From NCBI RefSeq assembly GCF_014489535.1, contig NZ_CP060783.1:992001-1056000 (forward strand): DNA of 64,000 nucleotides, in the 5' to 3' direction. Origin of the DNA: Diaphorobacter aerolatus. Its GTDB lineage: Bacteria > Pseudomonadota > Gammaproteobacteria > Burkholderiales > Burkholderiaceae_C. The translations under genes and the position numbers were made by a program. Shown in pieces: positions 10,630 through 17,985 of the stretch (position 1 is its first letter; each line of letters begins with the position of its first letter). The notes under the pieces are model-generated. The model was not told the origin of the DNA, did no database searches, and was given only the letters and a program-made list of their open reading frames with translations.

Positions 10630-11558
10630 ATGCTCAGTCGTCCCGTTGCCTATTCGTGCCTCGCTCTGAGCATGGTGCTCGTCGGCAGCTATGTGGCGCT
10701 TTCCAAACCGCTCGCCGCGACCTTCCCGGTCTTCCTGCTGGCCTGGCTGCGCTTTGGCATCGGCGTGCTGGCGATGCCGCACTGGCTGTGCAAGGGCGCG
10801 GATGAGCCGCCGATGACCGGGCAAACGCGCTGGTTGCTGTTCCTGCAATCCCTGTTTGGCAATTTCCTGTTCACGGTCTGCATGATTTCGGGCGTGAGCA
10901 TGACCGGAGCCACTTCGGCAGGCGTGATCATGGCCTCGATCCCGGCATGCGTCGCGGTGATGAGCTGGCTTTTCCTCAAGGAGCGCGTTGCGACGCGCAC
11001 CTGGGTCGCCGTTGCCTGTGCGGTGCTGGGCATCGCGCTCTTTTCGTTTGCGAAGTCGCCGCACGCCGGGGCCGACGACGCGGCAACGGGCAAGGCCCAA
11101 CTGCAATGGCTGGGCTACGCCCTGCTGCTGGCGGCGTCGCTTTGCGAGGCCGCTTATTCGGTGATTGGCAAGAAGCTGACCGGTGCGCTCGGCCCAAGCG
11201 CATCACCTCGCTCATCAACCTCTGGGGATTCACGCTCGCAACACCGTTCGGGCTGTACTTCGCGTGGCATTTCGATTTCGCCGCCGTTCCGGCCCGCATC
11301 TGGCTTTTGTTGCTGTTTTACGCGCTGGCCGCCTGCGTGTGGACTGTGTGGTTGTGGATGACCGGCCTCAAGGTCGTTCCAGCCGCGCAGGGCGGAGTGT
11401 TCACGGTATTGCTGCCGGTGAGCGCCGCGCTGTTCGGTGTGCTGGTGCTAGGCGAGCAATTCACCCCACTGCAATTGCTGGCCTTCGGCATGGCCCTCGC
11501 AAGCGTGGTGCTGGCCACCCTGCCATCGAGAGGCAGTTCAGCGGCCCGTCGCCACTGA
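10630..11558 (+). CDS. EamA/DMT-family transporter (one frame break)
   Basis: A drug/metabolite-type permease with about ten hydrophobic segments in two EamA repeats. The first repeat runs from MLSRPVAYSCLALSMVLVG through SWLFLKERVATRTWVAVA; the second ends with LFGVLVLGEQFTPLQLLAFG. The frame breaks at about 11191 in LGPKRITSLINLWG, where CCC should be CCCC; with one base added the protein has 309 residues, a normal length. Substrate is unknown; relatives export amino acids or metabolites. The start at 10630 is chosen because the hydrophobic N-terminus begins right after it. The gene converges on rraA, 12 bp away. Confidence 0.85.
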
Positions 11559-11570
11559 ACTGCGCGCCCG

Positions 11571-12076
11571 TCAAAGCTCTGCGGCGCCGATCACGATGCC
11601 GTCCGCATCGGCATACAACCAGTCACCCGGACGAACCCAGACGCCCGAGACCAGCACCGGCACGTCGGCGCGACCTTCGCCACGCTTTTCGGTCGGCAGC
11701 GGCATGAGTGCCAGGGCGCGAATGCCGATGGGCGTCTCGCGCAATTCCGCGATGTCCCTGACCGCGCCATGAACCACCATGCCCGCCCAGCCGTTCTTCG
11801 CGGCGGTCGCCGCCACGTTGCCGCCTACCAAGGCACGTCGCAGCGAGCCGCCGCCATCGACCACCAGCACGCGGCCATTGCCAGGCGTCTCGACCGCCGC
11901 CTTCACGACGGAGTTGTCCTCGAAACACTTCACCGTCGCAACCGGCCCCGCAAACGCCGCCTTGCCGCCGAAATCCTGAAACACCGGCGGCAGCACGCGA
12001 AATGCGCCCGTGTCATCTTTCAAGTGTGCATCACAGAGATCGCAGGTGCTGATGGTCTGCGTGGGGCCGATGTCAT
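11571..12076 (-). CDS. rraA: RraA-family protein / HMG aldolase-like (frame break at the start codon)
   Basis: The product belongs to the RraA / 4-hydroxy-4-methyl-2-oxoglutarate aldolase family. Motifs are TISTCDLCDAH, VVDGGGSLRRALVGGN, GWAGMVVHGAVRDIAEL and PGDWLYADADGIV. Members act either as RNase E inhibitors or as class II pyruvate aldolases; the sequence does not decide. The open frame has no ATG until 12023, inside the family domain. A good ribosome site (AGGAAGG) lies 8 bp before an ATG at 12076 that is one base out of frame; adding one G after that ATG gives MDIGPTQTISTCD and 168 residues, the expected form. The missing base is inferred. Confidence 0.85.
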
Positions 12077-12724
12077 GGATATGTCCTTCCTGTTGCGAGT
12101 GCCATGGTTCAAATCTGGATCAATTAAAGCGTCGTGAATGTGCCATGAAATGCCACGCGCTGATCGGACGTATTCGAGCAAAAAAGGACCTTCGCCTGCC
12201 CTGCACGATCCTTTCGCAAGGGAAAAAGGGCCGGGAAGACTGGTAACAATTGGTTAATGAGAGTCATCCATCGAGAGCCTCCCCGAGTGAGGGGTCTCCA
12301 ACCCAGCCTCCAGACATTCGTTCTTGCGAATAAAACTACGGATCTGGGGCTATGGATACGGCAAGGGCAAACCGACGGCGCCAAGCAGCCCGGCCAAAAA
12401 CGAATAAATCTCGATAAATCATGGACTTGTAGCGTAAATTTGCGGCGACACCTTCAGTCGCGTGCCCCATAGCTCACTCAACTATGCTGGAGCTGGGTTG
12501 AAAGCAGGATTCAATCAACACGGCGCGGTCCAGACTCGCGACAGAGGGGAATGCCCGTCCAACAAGTATCAGACTATCAATATCAGCGGAAACAAATGAA
12601 GGCAAAAAATCGTTTCTCCGCCTTGGAAAGCTGTTTTTTTCCCATTAGCATCGGCTCAGCCAGTGAAGCAACAGGCGTTCGCTGGTGAGTCTTTTCACTA
12701 TTTCTCGAACAAGGGATATCCAAC
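12077..12724. other. Intergenic region without a recognised gene
   Basis: About 650 bp between divergent rraA and the SWIB gene. Open frames here (for example 12124-12384 on the minus strand) lack ribosome sites and protein-like composition. An imperfect repeat of ATAAATC near 12403-12420 is the only pattern noticed. It presumably holds the two promoters. Confidence 0.4.
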
Positions 12725-13021
12725 ATGGCAACTGCATCCAAGTCCACCGACAAGGCAGCACCCGCAAAGAAGCGCACGCCCAACGCGGCATTCATGAAGC
12801 CCCTGACTCCCAGCCCCGCTCTGGCCGCAGTCGTTGGCTCGGCACCGCTGCCGCGTACGGAGATCATCAGCAAGCTGTGGACATACATCAAGGCCAACAA
12901 CCTGCAAGATGCTGCCAACAAGCGCATGATCAACGCCGACGCCAAGCTCAAGGAAGTGTTCGGCAAGCCCCAAGTCTCGATGTTCGAGATGGCTGGCCTG
13001 ATCGGCAAGCACGTCAAGTAA
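12725..13021 (+). CDS. SWIB/MDM2-domain protein
   Basis: The 98-residue basic protein has a Lys/Ala-rich N-terminal tail (about 1-25) and a SWIB/MDM2 domain (about 27-96) with PLPRTEIISKLWTYIKANNL, INADAKLKEVFGK and VSMFEMAGLIGKHVK. SWIB domains are best known from eukaryotic chromatin remodellers, but short stand-alone forms occur in chlamydiae and in several proteobacteria, where a DNA- or topoisomerase-linked role has been proposed. The basic tail would suit DNA binding, which is inference. A strong terminator follows directly, so it is likely monocistronic. Confidence 0.9.
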   Translation: MATASKSTDKAAPAKKRTPNAAFMKPLTPSPALAAVVGSAPLPRTEIISKLWTYIKANNLQDAANKRMINADAKLKEVFGKPQVSMFEMAGLIGKHVK

Positions 13022-13066
13022 GCAGCGGCCGCAGACCGCGCGTCACCATCGTGGCGCGTCTCCAGG

Positions 13067-13104
13067 AAAACCGACAGGCAACCACCAGCCCGTCGGTTTT
13101 TTTT
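13067..13104 (+). terminator. Rho-independent terminator after the SWIB gene
   Basis: A stem made of AAAACCGAC-A-GGC and GCC-C-GTCGGTTTT, with an 8-nt loop, runs into eight T residues. It lies 46 bp after the SWIB stop. Confidence 0.9.
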
Positions 13105-13180
13105 CGCCCGCGCATCGCCGACCAAGCCTCGAAATCCCTCGTTGAACCCAATAGTTACACAACATGAAGGTGATAAATAT

Positions 13181-13205
13181 TGCGAATGCGATAAATTCGC
13201 ATTTA
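13181..13205. promoter_or_regulatory. Fur box upstream of the Bfd-like gene
   Basis: A palindrome AATGCGA-TAAAT-TCGCATT, preceded by a further TGCG, matches the betaproteobacterial Fur operator form (paired GCGAAT/ATTCGC half sites). It lies about 50 bp upstream of the ferredoxin start, where it could block RNA polymerase when iron is plentiful. The site is seen; Fur binding is inferred. Confidence 0.7.
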
Positions 13206-13256
13206 TAATCAGCGACAGTACATTTCTTCAACAGCCAGCCAGGCCTTCTTCGCACC

Positions 13257-13529
13257 ATGATTGTTTGTGTTTGCCGCCGAGTCTCAGACCGCGAAATCGC
13301 ACGCCATGCGCATGCGGGCATGAGCTTCGACGAAATTCAATTCGAACTGGGGGTCGCCACCCAATGCGGGCGCTGCGAGCAGTGCGCGCGCGACGTGGTG
13401 TCCCAGTGTTGCGCGACCGGCACCGTAGCGGCTCTGCACAACGAGTCTGCGCCGAAGACGATCCAGCTTGCCAACTCCATTACAGAGAGCAAAGCATGGA
13501 ATTCATCGCGACCATTGCAGGCAGTTTGA
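13257..13529 (+). CDS. Bacterioferritin-associated ferredoxin-like [2Fe-2S] protein
   Basis: The 90-residue product has the Bfd-type cluster pattern Cys4-x-Cys6 and Cys37-x2-Cys40 (MIVCVCRRVSD and TQCGRCEQC). Bfd hands electrons to bacterioferritin so stored iron can be released. The Fur box just upstream and tonB-exbBD downstream support an iron-starvation role. Its C-terminal tail (after residue about 65) is not conserved-looking and overlaps a possible small membrane-peptide gene in another frame. Confidence 0.88.
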   Translation: MIVCVCRRVSDREIARHAHAGMSFDEIQFELGVATQCGRCEQCARDVVSQCCATGTVAALHNESAPKTIQLANSITESKAWNSSRPLQAV

Positions 13530-13570
13530 TTCTTGTCGTAGCCTCGGTTTGGTGGGTTTTACGCAAATAA
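13496..13570 (+). CDS. Possible 24-residue membrane peptide
   Basis: A short frame starts at the ATG at 13496 and ends at 13570. It encodes a single hydrophobic segment (FIATIAGSLILVVASVWWVL) capped by RK, the usual positive-inside ending. A weak purine-rich site (AGAGAGCAAAGC) precedes the ATG. It overlaps the end of the Bfd-like gene in another frame and sits directly before tonB. Composition and position are suggestive, but the frame is too short to be sure that it is translated. Confidence 0.4.
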   Translation: MEFIATIAGSLILVVASVWWVLRK

Positions 13571-13648
13571 TCGACCAACCTCCTTTTCGTCTACCCGGCC
13601 GCTGACAGCGCTTGCAGACTTCCCTCGCGCCTGTTGGCCGCCTTCTCT

Positions 13649-14404
13649 ATGTCCCAGATTGATCAAACAGACGCCGCGGCGCTTTCCGGGCGCAACACCG
13701 TGGTGATCGGTTCCGTTGTGGCGCTGCATGTCGCGGCGTTGTGGGCCATTCAGGCTGGCATGGGCGATCACAAACCGCCCGAGGTCATCACTCCCGTGCA
13801 GCTGATCAGTGAGTTCATCACCGCCGCACCGCCGACACCGCCAGCCCCTCCGCCCGCGGCTCCGGTACCGCCGCCGCCCAAGCCCGCACCGCCACCTCCT
13901 CCCAAGCCTGCGCCCACGCCGCCCAAGCCGAAGCCCAAAACACCGCTGCCAGCGGCAATCAAGGATCCAACGCCGTCGCCCAATGCGCCGACCGGCGCGG
14001 TCGAACCGATCGCGCCAGCGCCTGTGGCACCACCGGTTCCGCCCGCTCCGCCGGCGCCCCCTGCCCCGGCTCCGAGTCCGGCTCCCGCCGCGCCTGCCCC
14101 AGCACCGGCTGCGCCGAAGATCGAACTGCCATCGAGCAATGCCGCCTATCTGAACAATCCGGCGCCCGGCTTCCCTGCCGTCAGCCGACGCATGGGTGAA
14201 CAGGGCAAGGTCACACTGCGCGTGCTGATCAGCGCGCAAGGCTTGCCCGAGCGCGTCGAGCTCGCCAAGTCGAGCGGCTTTGACCGCCTGGACAACGTCG
14301 CCATCGACACCGTCAAGCGCTGGAAATTCGTGCCGGGCAAACGCAATGGCGTACCCGAGGCCATGGAATACCTGGTGCCCGTCAATTTCGTTCTCCAACA
14401 ATAA
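13649..14404 (+). CDS. tonB: TonB energy transducer
   Basis: The 251-residue protein has one N-terminal membrane helix (VVIGSVVALHVAALWAIQAG), a long Pro-rich periplasmic linker (about 60-165; repeats of APPPPPKPAP type) and a C-terminal TonB domain (NPAPGFPAVSRRMGEQGKV, then SSGFDRLDNVAIDTVKRWKF). It transmits proton-motive force from ExbBD to outer-membrane receptors for siderophores or haem. The ATG at 13649 is preferred to one at 13634 because it matches the family N-terminus. exbB follows after 23 bp. Confidence 0.95.
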   Translation: MSQIDQTDAAALSGRNTVVIGSVVALHVAALWAIQAGMGDHKPPEVITPVQLISEFITAAPPTPPAPPPAAPVPPPPKPAPPPPPKPAPTPPKPKPKTPLPAAIKDPTPSPNAPTGAVEPIAPAPVAPPVPPAPPAPPAPAPSPAPAAPAPAPAAPKIELPSSNAAYLNNPAPGFPAVSRRMGEQGKVTLRVLISAQGLPERVELAKSSGFDRLDNVAIDTVKRWKFVPGKRNGVPEAMEYLVPVNFVLQQ

Positions 14405-14427
14405 ATTTCTTCGCAGGAGTTTTCTTC

Positions 14428-15144
<717 letters not shown>

Positions 15145-15150
15145 CTCGAC

Positions 15151-15561
15151 ATGGCTTTTGGCACACAGGACGAATCCGATGACGTGATGAACGAAATCAA
15201 CATGACGCCCCTCGTGGACGTGATGCTGGTTCTGCTCATCATCTTCATCATCACCGTGCCGGTGATCAAACATGCGGTTCCCGTGGACCTGCCCCGCGCC
15301 TCGAACACGGAAGAGGTCATCAAGCCGGAAACCATCCGCCTGTCAATCACCGAAGACGGCAAGTTCCACTGGAACGAGCTGGACATCGGCGACGAGGAAC
15401 TCGAACCCCGCCTCGCCACCGAGGCCGCCAAGGAACCCCAGCCCGACCTGCACATTCGCGGCGACAAGAACGTACGCTACGAACGCGTCGCAATGGCCAT
15501 GTCGGCGGCACAGCGCGCTGGCGTCAAGAAAATCGGCTTTGTCACGGATCCTGCGAAGTAG
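15151..15561 (+). CDS. exbD: ExbD biopolymer transport protein
   Basis: The 136-residue product has a short cytoplasmic N-terminus, one membrane helix with the essential Asp (NMTPLVDVMLVLLIIFIITV) and a periplasmic domain ending in KKIGFVTDPAK. It works with ExbB to energise TonB. It starts 6 bp after exbB. The operon ends at an IS3-family element that begins 27 bp past the stop, so anything formerly downstream has been separated. Confidence 0.95.
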   Translation: MAFGTQDESDDVMNEINMTPLVDVMLVLLIIFIITVPVIKHAVPVDLPRASNTEEVIKPETIRLSITEDGKFHWNELDIGDEELEPRLATEAAKEPQPDLHIRGDKNVRYERVAMAMSAAQRAGVKKIGFVTDPAK

Positions 15562-15601
15562 TCGTCCCTGAAATATTCATTTCACGCCGTAAGCTTCCCT
15601 G

Positions 15602-16464
15602 TCAAGTAGACAGTCGATTACTGGAATCTGCGGCAGTGGTTAACCTGGGCAGGAACTGCTTGGGAGGCAGTCCGCCCAGGGCGTCATGAGGACGCTGCTC
15701 GTTGTAGATTCGTAGCCAGTCCTCGGTGATGCGTTCGACCTGCTCTATGTTCTTGAACACGTAGGCGTCCAATACTTCGTGACGGTAGGTTCGGTTGAAC
15801 CGTTCGATGTAGGCGTTCTGATTGGGCTCGCCCGGTTCGATGCGATTGAGCCGGATGCCTTTGGCTGCTGTCCAGTCAATAAAATGGTGGCTCGTCATCT
15901 CTGGCCCGTTGTCCATGCGAATACTCTCCGGCGCCCCGTACCAGTCGATCAAGCGGTTCAAGGTACGGATCAACCGCGTCGATGGAATCGAGATGCCGAT
16001 CTCGATGCACAGCGCCTCGCGGTTGGCTTCGTCGATCACGTTGAGCGTGCGGAATCTGCGGCCGTCGTAGAGCACGTCATGCATGAAGTCCAGCGCCCAG
16101 CCCTGATTGACCAGCGTGCCTGCTTGCAAGGGCACGGGATCGCGCTGCGTGATGCGCTTCTTCACGCGTTTGGGGATGTTGAGCCCCAATTGACAATACA
16201 CCCGCCAGACGCGCTTGTGATTCCATTTGCGTCCGTCGAGCCGCAGCCGGTCATAGCACTTCCAAAATCCCCAACGCGGGTTGACTTGCACGATGGCGTT
16301 GAGCGCATCAATGATCTCTGCATCGCGCCTCACCGCCGCCTCGGCTTCCTTATAAAACGCCGCCCGGGACAGTCCACGATCACACAGGCTTTGCTCACTG
16401 CCAACCCTCGCTCCTGGATCAGGTCTTTGGCCGCCAACCGCTTGGCTGACGGCGTCAGTACTTT
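15602..16464 (-). CDS. IS3-family transposase OrfB (frame break)
   Basis: OrfB is the catalytic half of the transposase, with an HTH_21 region (NPRWGFWKCYDRLRLDG) and a DDE integrase core: Asp in WALDFMHDVLYDG, Asp in SIRMDNGPEM, Glu in AYIERFNRTYRHEVLDAYVF. It would be made as an OrfAB fusion by -1 slippage at AAAAAAG (16461-16467). The open frame from 16333 lacks the first 40 or so residues because of a break at about 16374, where one G is missing within GTGGGACTG (minus strand). Restoring it joins LTPSAKRLAAKDLIQERGL to the rest. Confidence 0.85.
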
Positions 16465-16719
16465 TTTGCGATCACGTCCTTCATCGCTGCAGCTTCCAGT
16501 GCCAGGTCAGCATACATCCGCTTGAGCCGCGCATTCTCCGATTCCAGCTCGCGCATGCGCGTCAACTCTGACACCGTGACACCCGCGTATTTGCTCTTCC
16601 ATCCGTACCAGGTCGCCGCTGATGCCGTGCTTGCGACAGACCTCAGCCACCGGCGCACCGGCTTCGCCCTCCTTCAAGATGGCCACGATTCGGCTCTCGC
16701 TGAACTTGCTCTTTCTCAT
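16455..16719 (-). CDS. IS3-family transposase OrfA (frame break)
   Basis: OrfA is the DNA-binding part: a helix-turn-helix (MRKSKFSESRIVAILKEGEA, VAEVCRKHGIS) and a leucine-zipper-like coiled coil (RMRELESENARLKRMYADLA) ending KDVIAKKY. The frame shifts at about 16614, where the sequence reads GGCGACC and GGCGCGACC would give ISGATWYGWKSKYAG. That is two bases, unlike the single-base breaks elsewhere. Corrected length is 88 residues, normal for this group. Confidence 0.85.
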
Positions 16720-16792
16720 TGCTGCCTCTGCTTTCTCTTTGAGGCCGCATTCTCCAGTTATGAGTTGTCTAATTTCAGGGGAAGCTTACGCC

Positions 16793-17004
16793 CTCACCTT
16801 GAATGTATTTTTTGCCAACGTCCGCGACCAAGCCTCATATCTGTTCGATTCTGAGCCGCAGTTTTATCTGGTGCGCGCTCACCCAACGCCCCGGGAGCAG
16901 GCTCATCAATATTGACTTCAAACTATTGCCGCTTGTGGCGACTGATGAATATACCTCAGCACCATAGCCTGATTTATTGTAGCCGTTTAGATTAAACTAT
17001 TAAT
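16793..17004. other. Gap beside the IS3 element
   Basis: About 210 bp between the IS target-site copy and the 3' end of the AT-rich gene. No gene, repeat or convincing site was seen. Confidence 0.4.
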
Positions 17005-17541
17005 TCATTGAAATTTCTTGAAGACTTGCCTCGCCAAATTCATTGATTCTTTTTTTGTCGCTTGTCGATAAACCTGATTATTGTCATCAAAAATAAACCA
17101 ACCAAAATAAGTCAGTCTATTATCTTTTTCAATATGAACTATGGGGTTTGCATATGAGCGATCCCAGAAAATTGAAGGCGGTGTTTTTGAATAAACTTCA
17201 AGAATTAATTTTCCAGAATTAACATCATGAATTCTTAATATATACGCTGTGCCTGAAATCCAAAATGAACCAATAAGATCGCCTTTATCAGTAAATGAAA
17301 TTAAAGAAATTGGACTATCAAAATACTCTCCATAACTTCTCTTTTTGCACTGTGTATTTAAAGAAAATAATTCTCTCTCTCCGGCGTTGGTTGTTTTTCG
17401 CGCGATGAAAAATCCATTTTCTTCGTCAGACGGAAACTCGCTATAAAACTGTACTACCTCTCGATTATTCATGCAATGCAAAGGGTTGGCGGAAATACTT
17501 GCCCAATGTATGAATGAAAATATAAAAATAAGAATTTTCAT
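17005..17541 (-). CDS. AT-rich secreted protein, candidate orphan immunity gene
   Basis: The 178-residue product has a signal peptide (MKILIFIFSFIHWASISA) and a soluble, mixed alpha/beta-looking remainder with two Cys. I recognise no family. The DNA is clearly AT-richer than its neighbours, a sign of transfer. On the same strand, an Rhs core fossil (17645-17702) lies just upstream. In Rhs loci such fossils are left when a new toxin tip and immunity gene displace old ones, so this may be an orphan immunity protein acting in the periplasm. That role is inference from position. Confidence 0.6.
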   Translation of the reverse strand: MKILIFIFSFIHWASISANPLHCMNNREVVQFYSEFPSDEENGFFIARKTTNAGERELFSLNTQCKKRSYGEYFDSPISLISFTDKGDLIGSFWISGTAYILRIHDVNSGKLILEVYSKTPPSIFWDRSYANPIVHIEKDNRLTYFGWFIFDDNNQVYRQATKKESMNLARQVFKKFQ

Positions 17542-17644
17542 TTGTGAATTATTTCAAAGCATGGTTTTTCATTTTTACAAGATAATGAATTTTTTCGCGC
17601 ATCTTGCAAGTAGCTCGAACACGGTTGAGTAGAGAATTCGAATA

Positions 17645-17702
17645 GCCTGCCGGATCCAGTGCGGCCCTGAGCACTCCGGGCTGTATCAGCGCGCATTCGC
17701 AT
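17645..17702 (-). pseudogene. Rhs core fragment (fossil)
   Basis: About 55 bp align with the intact Rhs gene at 18730-18785, sharing CCGGATCCAG and GCACT-CGGGCTG blocks at about 75% identity. Translated on the minus strand the fossil reads ALIQPGVLRAALDPAGYS, against AQMQPAVLRAMLDPEPSM in the intact gene. It has no start or remaining core. It shows that a second Rhs copy or tip once lay here. Confidence 0.75.
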
Positions 17703-17722
17703 ATACTGTTCTGCGCCCGAGT

Positions 17723-17974
17723 CTATCGGCTTCTGAATCGAACCGCTAACCTCGCCGCAATTATGACACCTAATAAGCTGGCGATCGCAAGTAATCCGGC
17801 AATTGCTGGCTGTCTACATCGAGGATTTTCTGAATATAGAGAATACGCATTTGCGCACTCCGAAAACGCCATACTGTATGATGAAACCACCCATAAGACG
17901 CACCAAAGAGAAAAAAGCGCGGACGCCACAGTTAATACGATGCATAAGTAATGCACGATTTTATGGTTACTCAT
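17723..17974 (-). CDS. Small two-helix membrane protein, candidate Rhs immunity
   Basis: The 83-residue product (start ATG at 17974) has two membrane segments, IVHYLCIVLTVASALFSLWC and AIAGLLAIASLLGVIIAARL, joined by a loop of about 30 residues with two Cys. Its start is 11 bp after the stop of the Rhs toxin gene, the place where cognate immunity genes lie. A membrane immunity protein fits a toxin acting in the periplasm or on the membrane. No sequence family was recognised, so the assignment rests on position and topology. Confidence 0.6.
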   Translation of the reverse strand: MSNHKIVHYLCIVLTVASALFSLWCVLWVVSSYSMAFSECANAYSLYSENPRCRQPAIAGLLAIASLLGVIIAARLAVRFRSR

Positions 17975-17985
17975 GATGGTTAATC

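Larger units (their letters stand above)
15589..16789 (-). mobile_element. IS3-family insertion sequence, 1201 bp
   Basis: The ends form a long imperfect inverted repeat of about 46 bp, both beginning GTAAGCTTCCC and sharing AGACA, ACTGGA and TGCGGC blocks. A 3-bp direct repeat GCC flanks it (15586-15588 and 16790-16792), a duplication size seen in the IS3 family. It carries orfA and orfB on the minus strand joined by an A6G slippery site. Both genes have frame breaks as read here. Confidence 0.9.

Noticed and set aside
12124..12384. 86-codon minus-strand frame between rraA and the SWIB gene
   Set aside because: No ribosome site and no protein-like pattern.
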